Source: Micromonospora pattaloongensis
GTDB taxonomy: Bacteria > Actinomycetota > Actinomycetes > Mycobacteriales > Micromonosporaceae
Assembly (NCBI RefSeq): GCF_900107255.1
Contig: NZ_FNPH01000006.1
Span: 124,001 to 188,000, forward strand
Reading direction: 5' to 3'
Length of the DNA: 64,000 nucleotides
This document shows positions 39,240 to 48,335 of this stretch, piece after piece. A program made the position numbers and the translations under genes. The notes under the pieces were generated by a model. That model made no database searches, was not told where the DNA came from, and saw only the letters and a program-made list of their open reading frames with translations. Position 1 is the stretch's first letter. Each line of letters begins with the position of its first letter.

Positions 39240-40409
39240 GTGCGTGCCAACGTGCGACTCGGCAGGGTGGCCGGAATCGAGATCAGCGCGAACGTGGGAG
39301 CGCTCGTCATCGTCCTGCTCGTCGGGCTCGGGCTCGCCGGCGGCCAGTTCCCGCAGCAGTATCCCGGGCGGCCGTTCCTGGTGTACGCGTCCGCCGGCCT
39401 GATCGCCGGTCTCCTGATCACCGCGTCGATCCTGATCCACGAGCTCGCCCACGCGCTCGTCGCCCGGGGCGCCGGTATCGACGTCGAGGGCATCACGCTG
39501 TGGCTGCTCGGCGGCGTCGCCCGGCTGCGCGGTGAGCCGCGCAGTCCCGCCGCCGAGCTCGCCGTGGCGCTGGTGGGGCCGCTGACCAGCCTCGCGCTCG
39601 GGGGTGTCTTCGCTGCGGCGGCGTTCGCCGTCCGGGCCGCCACCGGCGGCGGCCTCGCCGTCGCCACGCTCGGCTACCTGGCCGGCGCCAACGTGCTGCT
39701 CGCGCTCTTCAATCTGGTGCCCGCCGCCCCGCTCGACGGTGGGCGGGTGCTGCGCGGGGTGCTGTGGTGGCGCAGCGGTGACCGCGACCGCGCCGCGATC
39801 TCGGCGGCGCGCGCCGGACGGGTGTTCGGGATCGGGCTGATCATCCTCGGCTTCGCCCAGCTCCTGCTGCTGCGCGGTTTCGGCGGGCTGTGGCTGGCGC
39901 TGATCGGGTGGTTCCTGGTCCACGCGGCCTCCGCCGAGGAGAACCAGGTGCGGCTCGGGCAGCGACTGAGCGGGGTACGGGTGCGCGACGTGATGTCCGC
40001 GTCGGCGGTGACGGCACCCGCCGAGGCGAAGGTGTCGGAGTTCATCGACGACGTCGTGCTCCGGCAGCCGTACTCGACGTATCCGCTGGTCGACGACGAG
40101 GGACGGTTGACCGGCCTGGTGACGCTCAACCGGATCCGCGCGCTGCCGCTGGACCGCCGCGCCGAGACCCGGCTGGCCGACATCGCCTGCCCGCCCCCGG
40201 AGGTACCGACGGCCGCCCCCGACGACGCCGTCACGGACCTGCTGCCGCGGATCGACGGCTGCACCGACGGCCGGGCGGTGGCGCTCGACGAAGACCGGCG
40301 GGTCGTCGGCGTGGTCTCGCCGCGCGACGTCGCCCGGCTCGCCTCCGCCGCCGAGTTCCGGACGCCGCAGTCCCTGCAGGGCGCCGACCTGGCCACCACG
40401 CGGGTGTGA
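39240..40409 (+). CDS. Site-2 protease-type metalloprotease with CBS domains
   Basis: 389 residues from GTG 39240 (a longer frame from 39138 adds an Arg-rich leader without family likeness). An intramembrane M50 protease: zinc motif H67-E68-x-x-H71 in LIHELAHALVARG, and the third-ligand motif NLVPAAPLDGGRVLRG. Six or so membrane spans. The C-terminal pair of CBS domains (VRDVMSASAVTAPAEAKVSEF, STYPLVDDEGRLTGLVTLNR, VVGVVSPRDVARL) may bind adenine nucleotides and gate activity. Substrate unknown; anti-sigma factors are the usual targets in the family. Confidence 0.9.
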   Translation: MRANVRLGRVAGIEISANVGALVIVLLVGLGLAGGQFPQQYPGRPFLVYASAGLIAGLLITASILIHELAHALVARGAGIDVEGITLWLLGGVARLRGEPRSPAAELAVALVGPLTSLALGGVFAAAAFAVRAATGGGLAVATLGYLAGANVLLALFNLVPAAPLDGGRVLRGVLWWRSGDRDRAAISAARAGRVFGIGLIILGFAQLLLLRGFGGLWLALIGWFLVHAASAEENQVRLGQRLSGVRVRDVMSASAVTAPAEAKVSEFIDDVVLRQPYSTYPLVDDEGRLTGLVTLNRIRALPLDRRAETRLADIACPPPEVPTAAPDDAVTDLLPRIDGCTDGRAVALDEDRRVVGVVSPRDVARLASAAEFRTPQSLQGADLATTRV

Positions 40410-40423
40410 CCGGCGGGCGGGCG

Positions 40424-41815
40424 CTAGTTCGCGTCGACGACCGATGCGGGATATCGGTCACGACTGTCCGTGAGGAACGCGTCGAACATCCGCATCGGCA
40501 GCGGGTCGGCCGGCGGGCATCGGTCGGGCACGCGCCGACAGCGGTGATAGCGGAAGAGGTTCGCGAGGTCGCTGGGGTAGCGGCGGACGTCCACGCCGGC
40601 GAAGGTGCCGCTCACCCGTGCCCGCTGCAGCAGCGCGCGCCACTGGTCGACGGTGACCAGACCGACCGACTCGACACCGTGGCAGAACAGTGCCAGGTGG
40701 ATGCCGTCGTAGCCGTCCGACCGGTCGAGGTACCGCGCGAGCGCGTCGGCGGAGCTCTGTACCGGGAACACGCTCCAGTACGGCACGGCGCCGGTGAGCA
40801 GGGTCCGCCGTGGATCGAGCAATATGAACGAGTCGACCAGGAGTTGATCGGCGGGTAGCCCCCGCTCGCGATACCACCAGCGGTACAGGTCGGCGACGAG
40901 CGGGCTGAGATCCTCGGGGTCCTCGAAGACCAGCCGGCGGACGCGGTAGCCGTGCCGGCGGGCGAACGCGATCACGTCGTCACGCAGCGCCGGCTCGAAC
41001 CCCCACTCGGCCTCCGGGCTCTCCCCGTCCGACTCCGGGACGTCCCAGCGCTGGCGCGCGATCCCGTAGCGCCGCAGGTACGCGGCGACGCGCGGCCCCC
41101 CGGCGCGGTATTCGGCCGGTTCCAGGCCGCCGACGGCGCCGAACTGGAAGACGTGCCGCTCTCCGACCCGCGTCGTGGGCCAGCGTCGCGTGCACTCGGC
41201 GATGAACAGGACGGCGCCGGGATCGAGGCTGTCGACGAGGAACCGTTGGTACGCCGGGCCGAGCCGGGTGCGCTTCACGCGGAAGTACGCCATCCGCCGT
41301 GACGTGAGCCGGTCCTGGTTGGGATCGTGCATGTGGTGCAGCACGAGGTCCGGGTTGCGGTCGAGCAGTCTCCGGGCGGTCTCGTCGAAGGCGTGCACGG
41401 CCCGCATCGGTTCGTCGGGGGGCACCCGACGCTGGCGTAGCGGCAGCAGGACGGTCTGCGGCAGCCAAGGAATGCCGAGAGCGGCGCACAGGTGCATCAG
41501 AGCGCCGTTGGAGGAGCCGAGCATGACCGCCGGATACCGCCGGCGCGGATAGAGCCGGACGATCGAGGTCGCGATCTCCTCGAAAGCCACCGCGGCGAGC
41601 CGCCGCGGTGGCCGCGCCTCAGCGGCGCTCGCGGCGCTGTAGATCGACTCCCGCAGCCGGACCGGGAGCCGGTTGGCGGCGGCGGCGAGCGGGAGCAGGG
41701 CGCGCGCGGTCGGGGCGCCGAGCGGCGCCGTGTGGCGACCGTGCAGAAACCGAGCGATCGCGGTGGTCATGGCGGTGGCCGAGTCGAAGCTCGCCACGTC
41801 GCGGGAGAGTGTCAT
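40424..41815 (-). CDS. Protein of unknown function with a GxSxG-like element
   Basis: 463 residues from ATG 41815 with GGAGGAGG four bases upstream, so a well-supported gene. I do not recognise a family. The sequence is soluble, Arg-rich and contains PAVMLGSSNGALMHLCAALGI, a strand-turn-helix with G-S-S-N-G like an alpha/beta hydrolase nucleophile elbow. Later segments include LVLHHMHDPNQDRLTSRRMAY, LDPGAVLFIAECTRRWPT and GIHLALFCHGVESVGLVTVD. It is divergent from a real alpha/beta hydrolase gene across 75 bp. Confidence 0.6.
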   Translation of the reverse strand: MTLSRDVASFDSATAMTTAIARFLHGRHTAPLGAPTARALLPLAAAANRLPVRLRESIYSAASAAEARPPRRLAAVAFEEIATSIVRLYPRRRYPAVMLGSSNGALMHLCAALGIPWLPQTVLLPLRQRRVPPDEPMRAVHAFDETARRLLDRNPDLVLHHMHDPNQDRLTSRRMAYFRVKRTRLGPAYQRFLVDSLDPGAVLFIAECTRRWPTTRVGERHVFQFGAVGGLEPAEYRAGGPRVAAYLRRYGIARQRWDVPESDGESPEAEWGFEPALRDDVIAFARRHGYRVRRLVFEDPEDLSPLVADLYRWWYRERGLPADQLLVDSFILLDPRRTLLTGAVPYWSVFPVQSSADALARYLDRSDGYDGIHLALFCHGVESVGLVTVDQWRALLQRARVSGTFAGVDVRRYPSDLANLFRYHRCRRVPDRCPPADPLPMRMFDAFLTDSRDRYPASVVDAN

Positions 41816-41890
41816 GCCTCCTCCGCCACCGGTCGTACCCTCCGACTCGATTGCTATGCCGGGACGGGCCAGACGTGGGTAAGCGACGGC

Positions 41891-42673
41891 GTGGGGCAGA
41901 AGAACGAGGACTACGCGCCGCCGTTTCCGACCGACGTCACGACCTCCTTCCACGACGGGCCGCTGGGGCGGATGCGCAGCCGGTCGGTGGGCCGGCCGCG
42001 GCCGGGCGCACCCGAAGTGGCGCTCGTGCAGGGCATGGGCGTCGCCGACTACCTCATGCCGGGGCTGGGCGCCTTCGGCGGATGGACCCGGGCGCACCTG
42101 GTCGAGTTGCCCGGCTTCGCCGGCAGCGGTGACCCGCCGCACGAGCTCACCGTGTCGGAGTTCGGCCGGGCGGTCGCCGGCTGGCTCACCGCCCGGCGGC
42201 TCGACGGCGTGGTGCTGATCGGCCATTCCAGCGGCAGCCAGGTCGCCGCCGAGGCCGCGGTGGGACAAGGCGGGGTGCGGGGCCTCGTCCTGGCCAGCCC
42301 GACGATAGATCCCGTGGCCCGAGGCCTTGGCCGGCTGTTCCTGCGGTGGCGCTGGGACGGGCGCCGGGAGCCGCCCGGATTGAGCCGGTCGCACCGCCCC
42401 GAATGGAAACGGGCGGGACTGCGCCGGCTCGCGCATCTGGTACGCGCGCACCTCGATCACACCATCGAGGAGCCGCTGGCCCGGCTGACCATTCCGTTGC
42501 TGGTCATGCGGGGGCGCGACGACGTGATCAGCACGCGTGGCTGGGGGCAGCGGTTGGCGACGTTGTCGCCCGCCGGTGAGTACGTCGAACAGCCCGGGGC
42601 CCATACCTTCCCGTGGCGTGATCCGCACGCCTGGTCCGGCCCGGTGCGCCGCTTCGCCGCCTCGGTCAGCTGA
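41891..42673 (+). CDS. Alpha/beta hydrolase
   Basis: 260 residues from GTG 41891. The nucleophile elbow is VVLIGHSSGSQVAAEAA, the acid is in LLVMRGRDDVIST and the histidine in PGAHTFPWRD. VALVQGMGVADYLMPGLGAFG and LVELPGFAGSGDPPHELTV give the oxyanion and cap-side loops. No signal peptide, so cytoplasmic. Substrate unknown; esterases and C-C hydrolases share these motifs. Divergent from the orphan gene at 41815, with which it may share regulation. Confidence 0.85.
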   Translation: MGQKNEDYAPPFPTDVTTSFHDGPLGRMRSRSVGRPRPGAPEVALVQGMGVADYLMPGLGAFGGWTRAHLVELPGFAGSGDPPHELTVSEFGRAVAGWLTARRLDGVVLIGHSSGSQVAAEAAVGQGGVRGLVLASPTIDPVARGLGRLFLRWRWDGRREPPGLSRSHRPEWKRAGLRRLAHLVRAHLDHTIEEPLARLTIPLLVMRGRDDVISTRGWGQRLATLSPAGEYVEQPGAHTFPWRDPHAWSGPVRRFAASVS

Positions 42674-42772
42674 CACCGTCGACGAGAAGTCCCGTGCCTC
42701 TTCCCTCAAGTCGTTCATCCGTACGCCGATGGACGCGCGAGACGAATCGTCGCGTCACGAGGTGAATCGGTC

Positions 42773-44842
42773 ATGACAACAGGTACGGCGTCGCCGCGGT
42801 CTACGGACGCGGCTGTCGGATCGCCCGTGGTGGCCCCATTCGCCGCCGGCATCCACGGCGGCTCGCCGCTGACGTACGACGATCTGTACGCGATGGCCGA
42901 CGCGATCCCGCACATCCTGTGGGCGACGGACGCCGCCGGCGAGGTCATCTACGTGAACCGTCGCGGCGTCGAGTACACCGGGTTGCGACCGGAGGAACGT
43001 CGCGACTCGGAGTGGCACTCGTTGATCCACGCCGACGACGCGGACGAGGCGCGCCTCAGCTGGGAACAGGCGGTCCGGACCGAGACCCCCTACGAACGTG
43101 ACCTGCGGCTACGCCGCGCGGACGGCGAGTACCGCTGGCACGGATTCCGGACCATCCCGGTACGCGACGCCGACGGCCGGGTCGTGCGGTGGATCGGCAC
43201 CGCCACCGACATCCACGACCAGAAAGCGCTCGAGGACAGCCTGCGTCGCTCGGAGCGGCAGACCAAGGAGATGCTCACCCTCCTGGAGAGCCTGCAGGCC
43301 GCCGCGCCGGTCGGGTTCGGCTTCGTCGACCGGGACCTGCGGGTCGTCCGCGCGAACGACGTGCTGGCGACGCTCGGCCACGGCACGATGGAGGAGCAGA
43401 TCGGCCGACCGCTGGCCGAGGTGCTCCGGGAGGGCTGGCCGTTGGTCGAGCCCATCTACCGGCGCGTGCTCGACACCGGCGCGGCCGTGCTCGGGCTGGA
43501 GGTGGCCGCCCCCACCGTCAACGATCCCGACCAGGTCCGCTCCTGGTTCATGAACTTCTACCCCGTCCGGGTTGATGGCGAGATCATCGGTGTCGGCCTC
43601 GTCGTGGTCGACATCACCCGGCGCGCGATGGCGGAGGAGTTCCGCTCGGTCGTGATGGACAACATGGCCGAGGGTCTCTACACCATCGACGCCGACGGGC
43701 TTCTGACCTCCATGAACCGGGCGGCCGTCCGGATGCTCGGCTGGGAGGAGGCGGAGCTGCGGGGACGCGATGTGCACAGCGTCGTGCACTTCCAGCGGGC
43801 CGACGGCACTCCGTTTCCGCCCGACGACTGCCCGCTGGCGAAGACGCGCCGGCAAGGCCGGCCGGTGAAGGTCGCCGATGACACGTTCACCCGCAAGGAC
43901 GGCTCGATCTTCCCAGTCTCGTACTCCGCCGCCCCGTTGCGCATCGGGTCGCGGGACCGGGGAGCGGTCGTGGTCTTCCACGACAACACCGAGTCGCGGG
44001 AACGGCAACAGCGGGAGCTGGAGGCGCGGCACGCGCAGAAGCTGGAGTCGCTGGGCCGGCTCTCCGCCGGCATCGCGCACGAGATCAACACCCCGATCCA
44101 GTTCGTCGGCGACAACACCCGGTTCCTGGCGGAGGCGTACGAGGAGATGCTGGCGTTGCTGCTGGTCTACCGGGAGTGCCTGGACGGCACGGGGCAGGAG
44201 GTCTCCTGGGACGACCGGGTCGCGCGCGTGTCGGAGGCGGAGCAGAAGGCGGACATCGACTACCTGGCCTCCGAGGTGCCGCTCGCGGTGGCCCAGAGCC
44301 TGGAGGGCATCGAGCGGGTCGCGTCGCTGGTGCGGGCGATGAAGTCGTTCAGCTACAAGGAGTCCAACGACCGCTCGTACGCGGACCTGAACGAGGCGTT
44401 GCACACGACGCTGACCGTCGCCCGCAACGAGGTGAAGTACGTCGCCGACGTCACCCTGGACCTGGGCGAGATCCCGGAGGTCCTGTGCAGCCTCGGCGAT
44501 CTGAACCAGGTGTTCCTGAACCTGCTGGTGAACGCGGCCGACGCGATGCAGGGCAAGGGGAAACGCGGGCAGATTCGCGTCAGCACCCGCACCGAGGGTT
44601 CGATGGTGGTCGTCAGCATCGCCGACAACGGATGCGGCATCCCGTCCCAGCTGCAGCAGGTGATCTTCGAGCCCTTCTTCACGACCAAGGAGGTCGGCAA
44701 GGGCACCGGACAGGGGCTGGCGCTGGCGCGCGCGGTCGTCGACCAGCACGCCGGCACGATCGAGGTGAACTCGCGGGAAGGCGAGGGCACCGAGTTCGTG
44801 CTGCGCCTCCCGATCGACGGCAAACGGTCCGGCCCGGCATGA
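42773..44842 (+). CDS. Triple-PAS sensor histidine kinase
   Basis: 689 residues from ATG 42773, with GAGGTGA seven bases upstream. Three PAS domains (about 35-165, 175-290, 292-410), the first of PAS_3 type with AIPHILWATDAAGEVIYVNR. HisKA: RLSAGIAHEINTPIQFVGDN with H436. HATPase_c: NQVFLNLLVNAADAM, IADNGCGIPSQ, GTGQGLALARAVVDQHAG. No membrane span, so it senses internal signals. It overlaps the next gene (ATGA), a REC-HDOD regulator that is its likely partner. Confidence 0.93.
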   Translation: MTTGTASPRSTDAAVGSPVVAPFAAGIHGGSPLTYDDLYAMADAIPHILWATDAAGEVIYVNRRGVEYTGLRPEERRDSEWHSLIHADDADEARLSWEQAVRTETPYERDLRLRRADGEYRWHGFRTIPVRDADGRVVRWIGTATDIHDQKALEDSLRRSERQTKEMLTLLESLQAAAPVGFGFVDRDLRVVRANDVLATLGHGTMEEQIGRPLAEVLREGWPLVEPIYRRVLDTGAAVLGLEVAAPTVNDPDQVRSWFMNFYPVRVDGEIIGVGLVVVDITRRAMAEEFRSVVMDNMAEGLYTIDADGLLTSMNRAAVRMLGWEEAELRGRDVHSVVHFQRADGTPFPPDDCPLAKTRRQGRPVKVADDTFTRKDGSIFPVSYSAAPLRIGSRDRGAVVVFHDNTESRERQQRELEARHAQKLESLGRLSAGIAHEINTPIQFVGDNTRFLAEAYEEMLALLLVYRECLDGTGQEVSWDDRVARVSEAEQKADIDYLASEVPLAVAQSLEGIERVASLVRAMKSFSYKESNDRSYADLNEALHTTLTVARNEVKYVADVTLDLGEIPEVLCSLGDLNQVFLNLLVNAADAMQGKGKRGQIRVSTRTEGSMVVVSIADNGCGIPSQLQQVIFEPFFTTKEVGKGTGQGLALARAVVDQHAGTIEVNSREGEGTEFVLRLPIDGKRSGPA

Positions 44843-46047
44843 CCCGCGCGCGCGTCCTCTTCGTCGACGACGAGCCACGCATCCTCGACGGCCTGCGGCG
44901 GTCGCTGCGCGGCAAGCGGGGGGAGTGGGAGATGTCGTTCGTGACCAGCGGCGCCGACGCGCTGGAGCTGCTGGCGGCGGCGCCGCACGACGTGGTCGTC
45001 TCCGACATGCGGATGCCCGGCATGGACGGCGCCGAGCTGCTGACGCACGTGAGCGACCGGCACCCCGAGGTGGCCCGGGTCGTGCTCTCCGGCCACACCG
45101 AACCGGAGGCGGCGATCAAGGTCGCGATCGCGGCGCACCGCTTTCTCACCAAGCCGTCCGATGCCGAGAGCGTCATCGGCGTGGTCGAACAGCTCACCGT
45201 CCGTACCTCCGCGACGCACCCGGCCGAGGCGCGCCGGATCGCCGGCGGCGTCCGGTGCCTGCCGATGGTGCCGGCGTACAGCGACCGGATGATGGCGCTG
45301 CTGCGTCGGCCCGACATCGAGCTCACCGACGTCGTCCGGCCGCTGGCTCACGACATCGGTTTCACCGCCAAGCTGCTGCAGCTGTCGGCGTCGGCGTTCT
45401 TCGGCGCCCGGCCACGGATCGCGGCGTCGGTGAACAGCGTCGTCAACGCGCTGGGGCTGCCGATGGTCCAGGCGCTGGCCGAGGCGAGTCAGGCGCGGTG
45501 GTCCCCGGTGGCCTGGCAGCCCGCGATCGCGGCGGAACTCGCCGTGTCGTGGCGGCACGCGGCCGCCACCGCCATCCTGGCCGATGCGATGGCTTCGCCC
45601 GCCAACCGCCCCTACGCCCAGGCCGCGGCGCTGCTCCAGGACGTCGGCCGGTTCGTCTGCCTCGCCGGGGCGGCCGGTGACGCCTGCCCGGGCGGCGCCG
45701 ACGCCGCGGCGCAACGGTGCTACGGGGTGCCGTACCGGGAGATCGCCGTGGAGTTGCTGCACCTGTGGGGCCTGCCGACCCCGATCCTCACCGCGGTGGC
45801 GCAGCGGGACCTCGACCACCGCCCGCCCTGCTCCGGCCTGGGCGTCGCGGCGGCCGTGCGGGCCGCGCACCTGCTCCTCCAGCAGACCGAGTCGCGGGAC
45901 CCGTCCGACGGCACCCACGACGACGAGTTGGCGCTGCTGTTGACGCACCCCCAGTTGACGGCGCAGGCCGTGGACTGGCGGGCGGCGGCCGAACGGGCAT
46001 CGGCGGAGGCCGGACGCCACCTGGCCGGCGACGGTGGCGGCGCCTGA
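44839..46047 (+). CDS. Response regulator with HDOD output domain
   Basis: 402 residues. Receiver domain 1-120 (VLFVDDEPRILDGLRRSL, VVVSDMRMPGMDG, VVLSGHTEPEAAI, FLTKPSDAESV). The output region has the HDOD fold (LAHDIGFTAKLLQLSASAFFG, IAASVNSVVNALGLPMVQAL, AATAILADAMASPA, GVPYREIAVELLHLWGLPTP). HDOD proteins signal, often in cyclic-di-GMP or stress pathways, without the metal HD site. It directly follows and overlaps its kinase gene. Confidence 0.88.
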   Translation: MTRARVLFVDDEPRILDGLRRSLRGKRGEWEMSFVTSGADALELLAAAPHDVVVSDMRMPGMDGAELLTHVSDRHPEVARVVLSGHTEPEAAIKVAIAAHRFLTKPSDAESVIGVVEQLTVRTSATHPAEARRIAGGVRCLPMVPAYSDRMMALLRRPDIELTDVVRPLAHDIGFTAKLLQLSASAFFGARPRIAASVNSVVNALGLPMVQALAEASQARWSPVAWQPAIAAELAVSWRHAAATAILADAMASPANRPYAQAAALLQDVGRFVCLAGAAGDACPGGADAAAQRCYGVPYREIAVELLHLWGLPTPILTAVAQRDLDHRPPCSGLGVAAAVRAAHLLLQQTESRDPSDGTHDDELALLLTHPQLTAQAVDWRAAAERASAEAGRHLAGDGGGA

Positions 46048-46088
46048 GATGACAACAACGACCGGATCGAGACGACAAGGAGGCGGTC

Positions 46089-46466
46089 GTGGCGCACATT
46101 CTGGTGGTTGACGACGACCCGGCGATCCGCCAGCTCCTCACGGACGTGCTGGAGCTGGAGGGACACGAGGTACGGGTGGCCGTGGACGGCCTGGCGGCCG
46201 TGCGCGCGATGGAGATCTGCCAGCCCGACTGCGTCGTGCTGGACGTGATGATGCCGGGGCTGGACGGCTACGGCGTGCTGCGCACCATCCGGGCGCAGGA
46301 GGGGGAGCCGGTCCCGGTGATCATGCTGACGGCCGCTGCCGAGCCGGATTCGGCCGTGCGGGCGTGGGCGGACGGGGTCGACTACTACCTGGCGAAGCCG
46401 TTCGGCGCCGACGAGGTGCTCAGTCTCATCGACGGCGTGCTCGGCTACCCGCTGCCCGCGGCCTGA
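46089..46466 (+). CDS. Single-domain response regulator
   Basis: 125 residues from GTG 46089, with AAGGAGG six bases upstream. A complete receiver: ILVVDDDPAIRQLLTDVLEL, phospho-acceptor in CVVLDVMMPGLDGYGVL, Thr in VIMLTAAAEP and Lys in YYLAKPFGADEV. No output domain, so it may pass phosphate on or act by protein contact. It follows the REC-HDOD gene by 41 bp and is part of the same signalling block. Confidence 0.9.
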   Translation: MAHILVVDDDPAIRQLLTDVLELEGHEVRVAVDGLAAVRAMEICQPDCVVLDVMMPGLDGYGVLRTIRAQEGEPVPVIMLTAAAEPDSAVRAWADGVDYYLAKPFGADEVLSLIDGVLGYPLPAA

Positions 46467-46597
46467 TCCCGGCCGCGTCGACCCGGCGCGGTGGCCCGGG
46501 TGACGGTTAGAAAATCCTCAGCTTCGGCCCGCCCCCGCCGATATCCCCGCCGATTGGAGTAACGGGACTACTGCGATCGGTGAGGTGAGAACTACAT

Positions 46598-48334
46598 ATG
46601 AGACTCCATGGAACGGCGGCGGCCGTCGGGACCGGGCCTGCCCGCGTCCGACGTGCCGTCGTGCTCGCCACGGCCGCCGCGGCCGTCGTGGCGACGGCGC
46701 TGCCGGGTGCGGCGCGCGCGACCGACGCCGGTGGGAGGGCGTGGCAGGACGTGGTGGTGACGGGTTCGGGCGCGGAGGGCGCGGCGAGCGCGGTGACCGC
46801 CGTCGGTGGTCAGGTTGTCGCGTCGCTGCCGCTCGTGCGCGGCGTCGCGGCGCGACTGCCCGCCGGCGCGACGCTCGGCGACCAGTGGCTCGTCGCCCCG
46901 CAGCGCGAGCTGCGGGTGGCGGCGGCGCCGGCCGCGCTGACCGACGGCCCGGCCTCCACCGTACGGGCGACGCTGGGGCTGCCCGCGAACGGCGACGAGG
47001 GGCGGGGCGTCACGGTGGCCGTGGTCGACACGGGCATCGCCGACGTGCCGGACCTCGCCGGCCGGGTCGCCCGGCGGATCGACATCACCGGCTCCGGCGG
47101 CGGTGACGGCTACGGTCACGGCACCTTCATGGCCGGCCTGATCGCCGGCTCCGGCGCCGCGTCGGGCGGGGCCTACCGGGGCGTCGCCCCGGCCGCGAAG
47201 CTCGTCGATGTGAAGGTCGCCGACGCCGACGGCCGCACCGACCTGATCACGGTGCTGCGCGGCCTGCAGTGGGTCAGCCAGAACGCCCGGGACGTGAAGG
47301 TGCTGAACCTCTCGCTCTCGTCGAACAGCCCGCTGCCGTACCAGATCGACCCGCTGACCCAGGCGCTGGAGGCGCTCTGGCGTCGCGGTGTCACGGTCGT
47401 CGTGCCCTCCGGCAACGACGGTCCGGGCACCGGCTCCGTGACGTCGCCCGGCAGCGACCCGGTGCTGCTCACCGCGGGCGGCCTGGACGAGTCGGGCACG
47501 GCCCAGCGCCGGGACGACGTCGTGGCGACCTGGTCGGGTCGCGGACCGTCGTGGCAGGGGGACGCGAAGCCGGACCTCGTCGCGCCGGGCGCACGCGTGG
47601 TGAGCCTGCGCTCGCCCGGCAGCGTCGTCGACGCCGCCAACCCGCAGGCGCGGATCGGCGGCGGCTACTTCCGCGGCTCCGGCACCTCGATGGCCACGGC
47701 GGTGACCTCCGGGGTGGCCGCGGTGGTGCTGGCCGAGGAGCCGAAGCTGCGGCCGGACGCGGTGAAGAACCTGTTCACCGCCACGGCGTACAGCGCGCCG
47801 GGGCTGAGCCGGGCGGCCGGCGCCGGGGCGGGCGGGCTCGACGCCGCCCGCGCGCTCGACGCCGCGTCCGAATGGCGCAAGTCGCCGTCGCAGGCGCAGT
47901 TCGACCGGGACACGGCCGCCATCGGCCGGGACGCGAAGGACTGGGCGGCGCTGGAAGAGGCGATCCTCGCCGGCGACCGGGCGGCCGCGGCGGCCGCCTG
48001 GGCGAAGCTGAGCGCCGGGTCCCGCGACTGGGCCGCGCGCGCCTGGGTGCAGCTCGACCCCGCCACCCGGGACTGGGCGGCGCGGGCCTGGGTGACCGAG
48101 GGCTGGGGCGACGGTCCCGACGGCACGGCCGAGCAGTGGGCCGCGCGGGCGTGGGTCGCCCGGGCGTGGGTCGCCCGCGCCTGGGTCTCGGACGAGTGGG
48201 CCGCCCGGGCCTGGGTCAACGGTGACTGGTCGGCGCGGGCCTGGGTGGCCCGGGCCTGGGTCTCCCAGGACTGGGCCGCACGCGCCTGGGTCTCCGACAA
48301 GTGGAGCGCCCGCGCCTGGACGTGGCAGCTCTGA
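46598..48334 (+). CDS. Secreted subtilase with C-terminal WxARAW repeats
   Basis: 578 residues from ATG 46598, with GAGGTGAG upstream. A signal peptide (ARVRRAVVLATAAAAVVATAL) is followed by an S8 domain with D144 (VAVVDTGIA), H174 (GYGHGTFMAG) and S364 (GSGTSMATAVTSG). HGTF replaces the usual HGTH. From about residue 475 a repeat zone has ten ARAW units, mostly as W(A/S)ARAWV, spaced by short acidic loops. The tail has no known function; it may bind cell wall or a partner. It lies one base before the next gene, a sensor kinase. Confidence 0.9.
   Translation: MRLHGTAAAVGTGPARVRRAVVLATAAAAVVATALPGAARATDAGGRAWQDVVVTGSGAEGAASAVTAVGGQVVASLPLVRGVAARLPAGATLGDQWLVAPQRELRVAAAPAALTDGPASTVRATLGLPANGDEGRGVTVAVVDTGIADVPDLAGRVARRIDITGSGGGDGYGHGTFMAGLIAGSGAASGGAYRGVAPAAKLVDVKVADADGRTDLITVLRGLQWVSQNARDVKVLNLSLSSNSPLPYQIDPLTQALEALWRRGVTVVVPSGNDGPGTGSVTSPGSDPVLLTAGGLDESGTAQRRDDVVATWSGRGPSWQGDAKPDLVAPGARVVSLRSPGSVVDAANPQARIGGGYFRGSGTSMATAVTSGVAAVVLAEEPKLRPDAVKNLFTATAYSAPGLSRAAGAGAGGLDAARALDAASEWRKSPSQAQFDRDTAAIGRDAKDWAALEEAILAGDRAAAAAAWAKLSAGSRDWAARAWVQLDPATRDWAARAWVTEGWGDGPDGTAEQWAARAWVARAWVARAWVSDEWAARAWVNGDWSARAWVARAWVSQDWAARAWVSDKWSARAWTWQL
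48029..48331 (+). repeat. Coding repeats for the WxARAW tail
   Basis: Ten copies of a GC-rich segment encoding ARAW, seven with a preceding Trp two residues earlier. Copies vary at third positions, so the protein sequence, not the DNA, is conserved, pointing to selection on the peptide. Confidence 0.85.
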
Positions 48335-48335
48335 C

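Noticed and set aside
46505-46545. FliA/WhiG-type promoter before the repeat-tailed subtilase (GCCGATAT)
   Set aside because: No TAAA-like -35 lies at the needed 14-16 bp distance.
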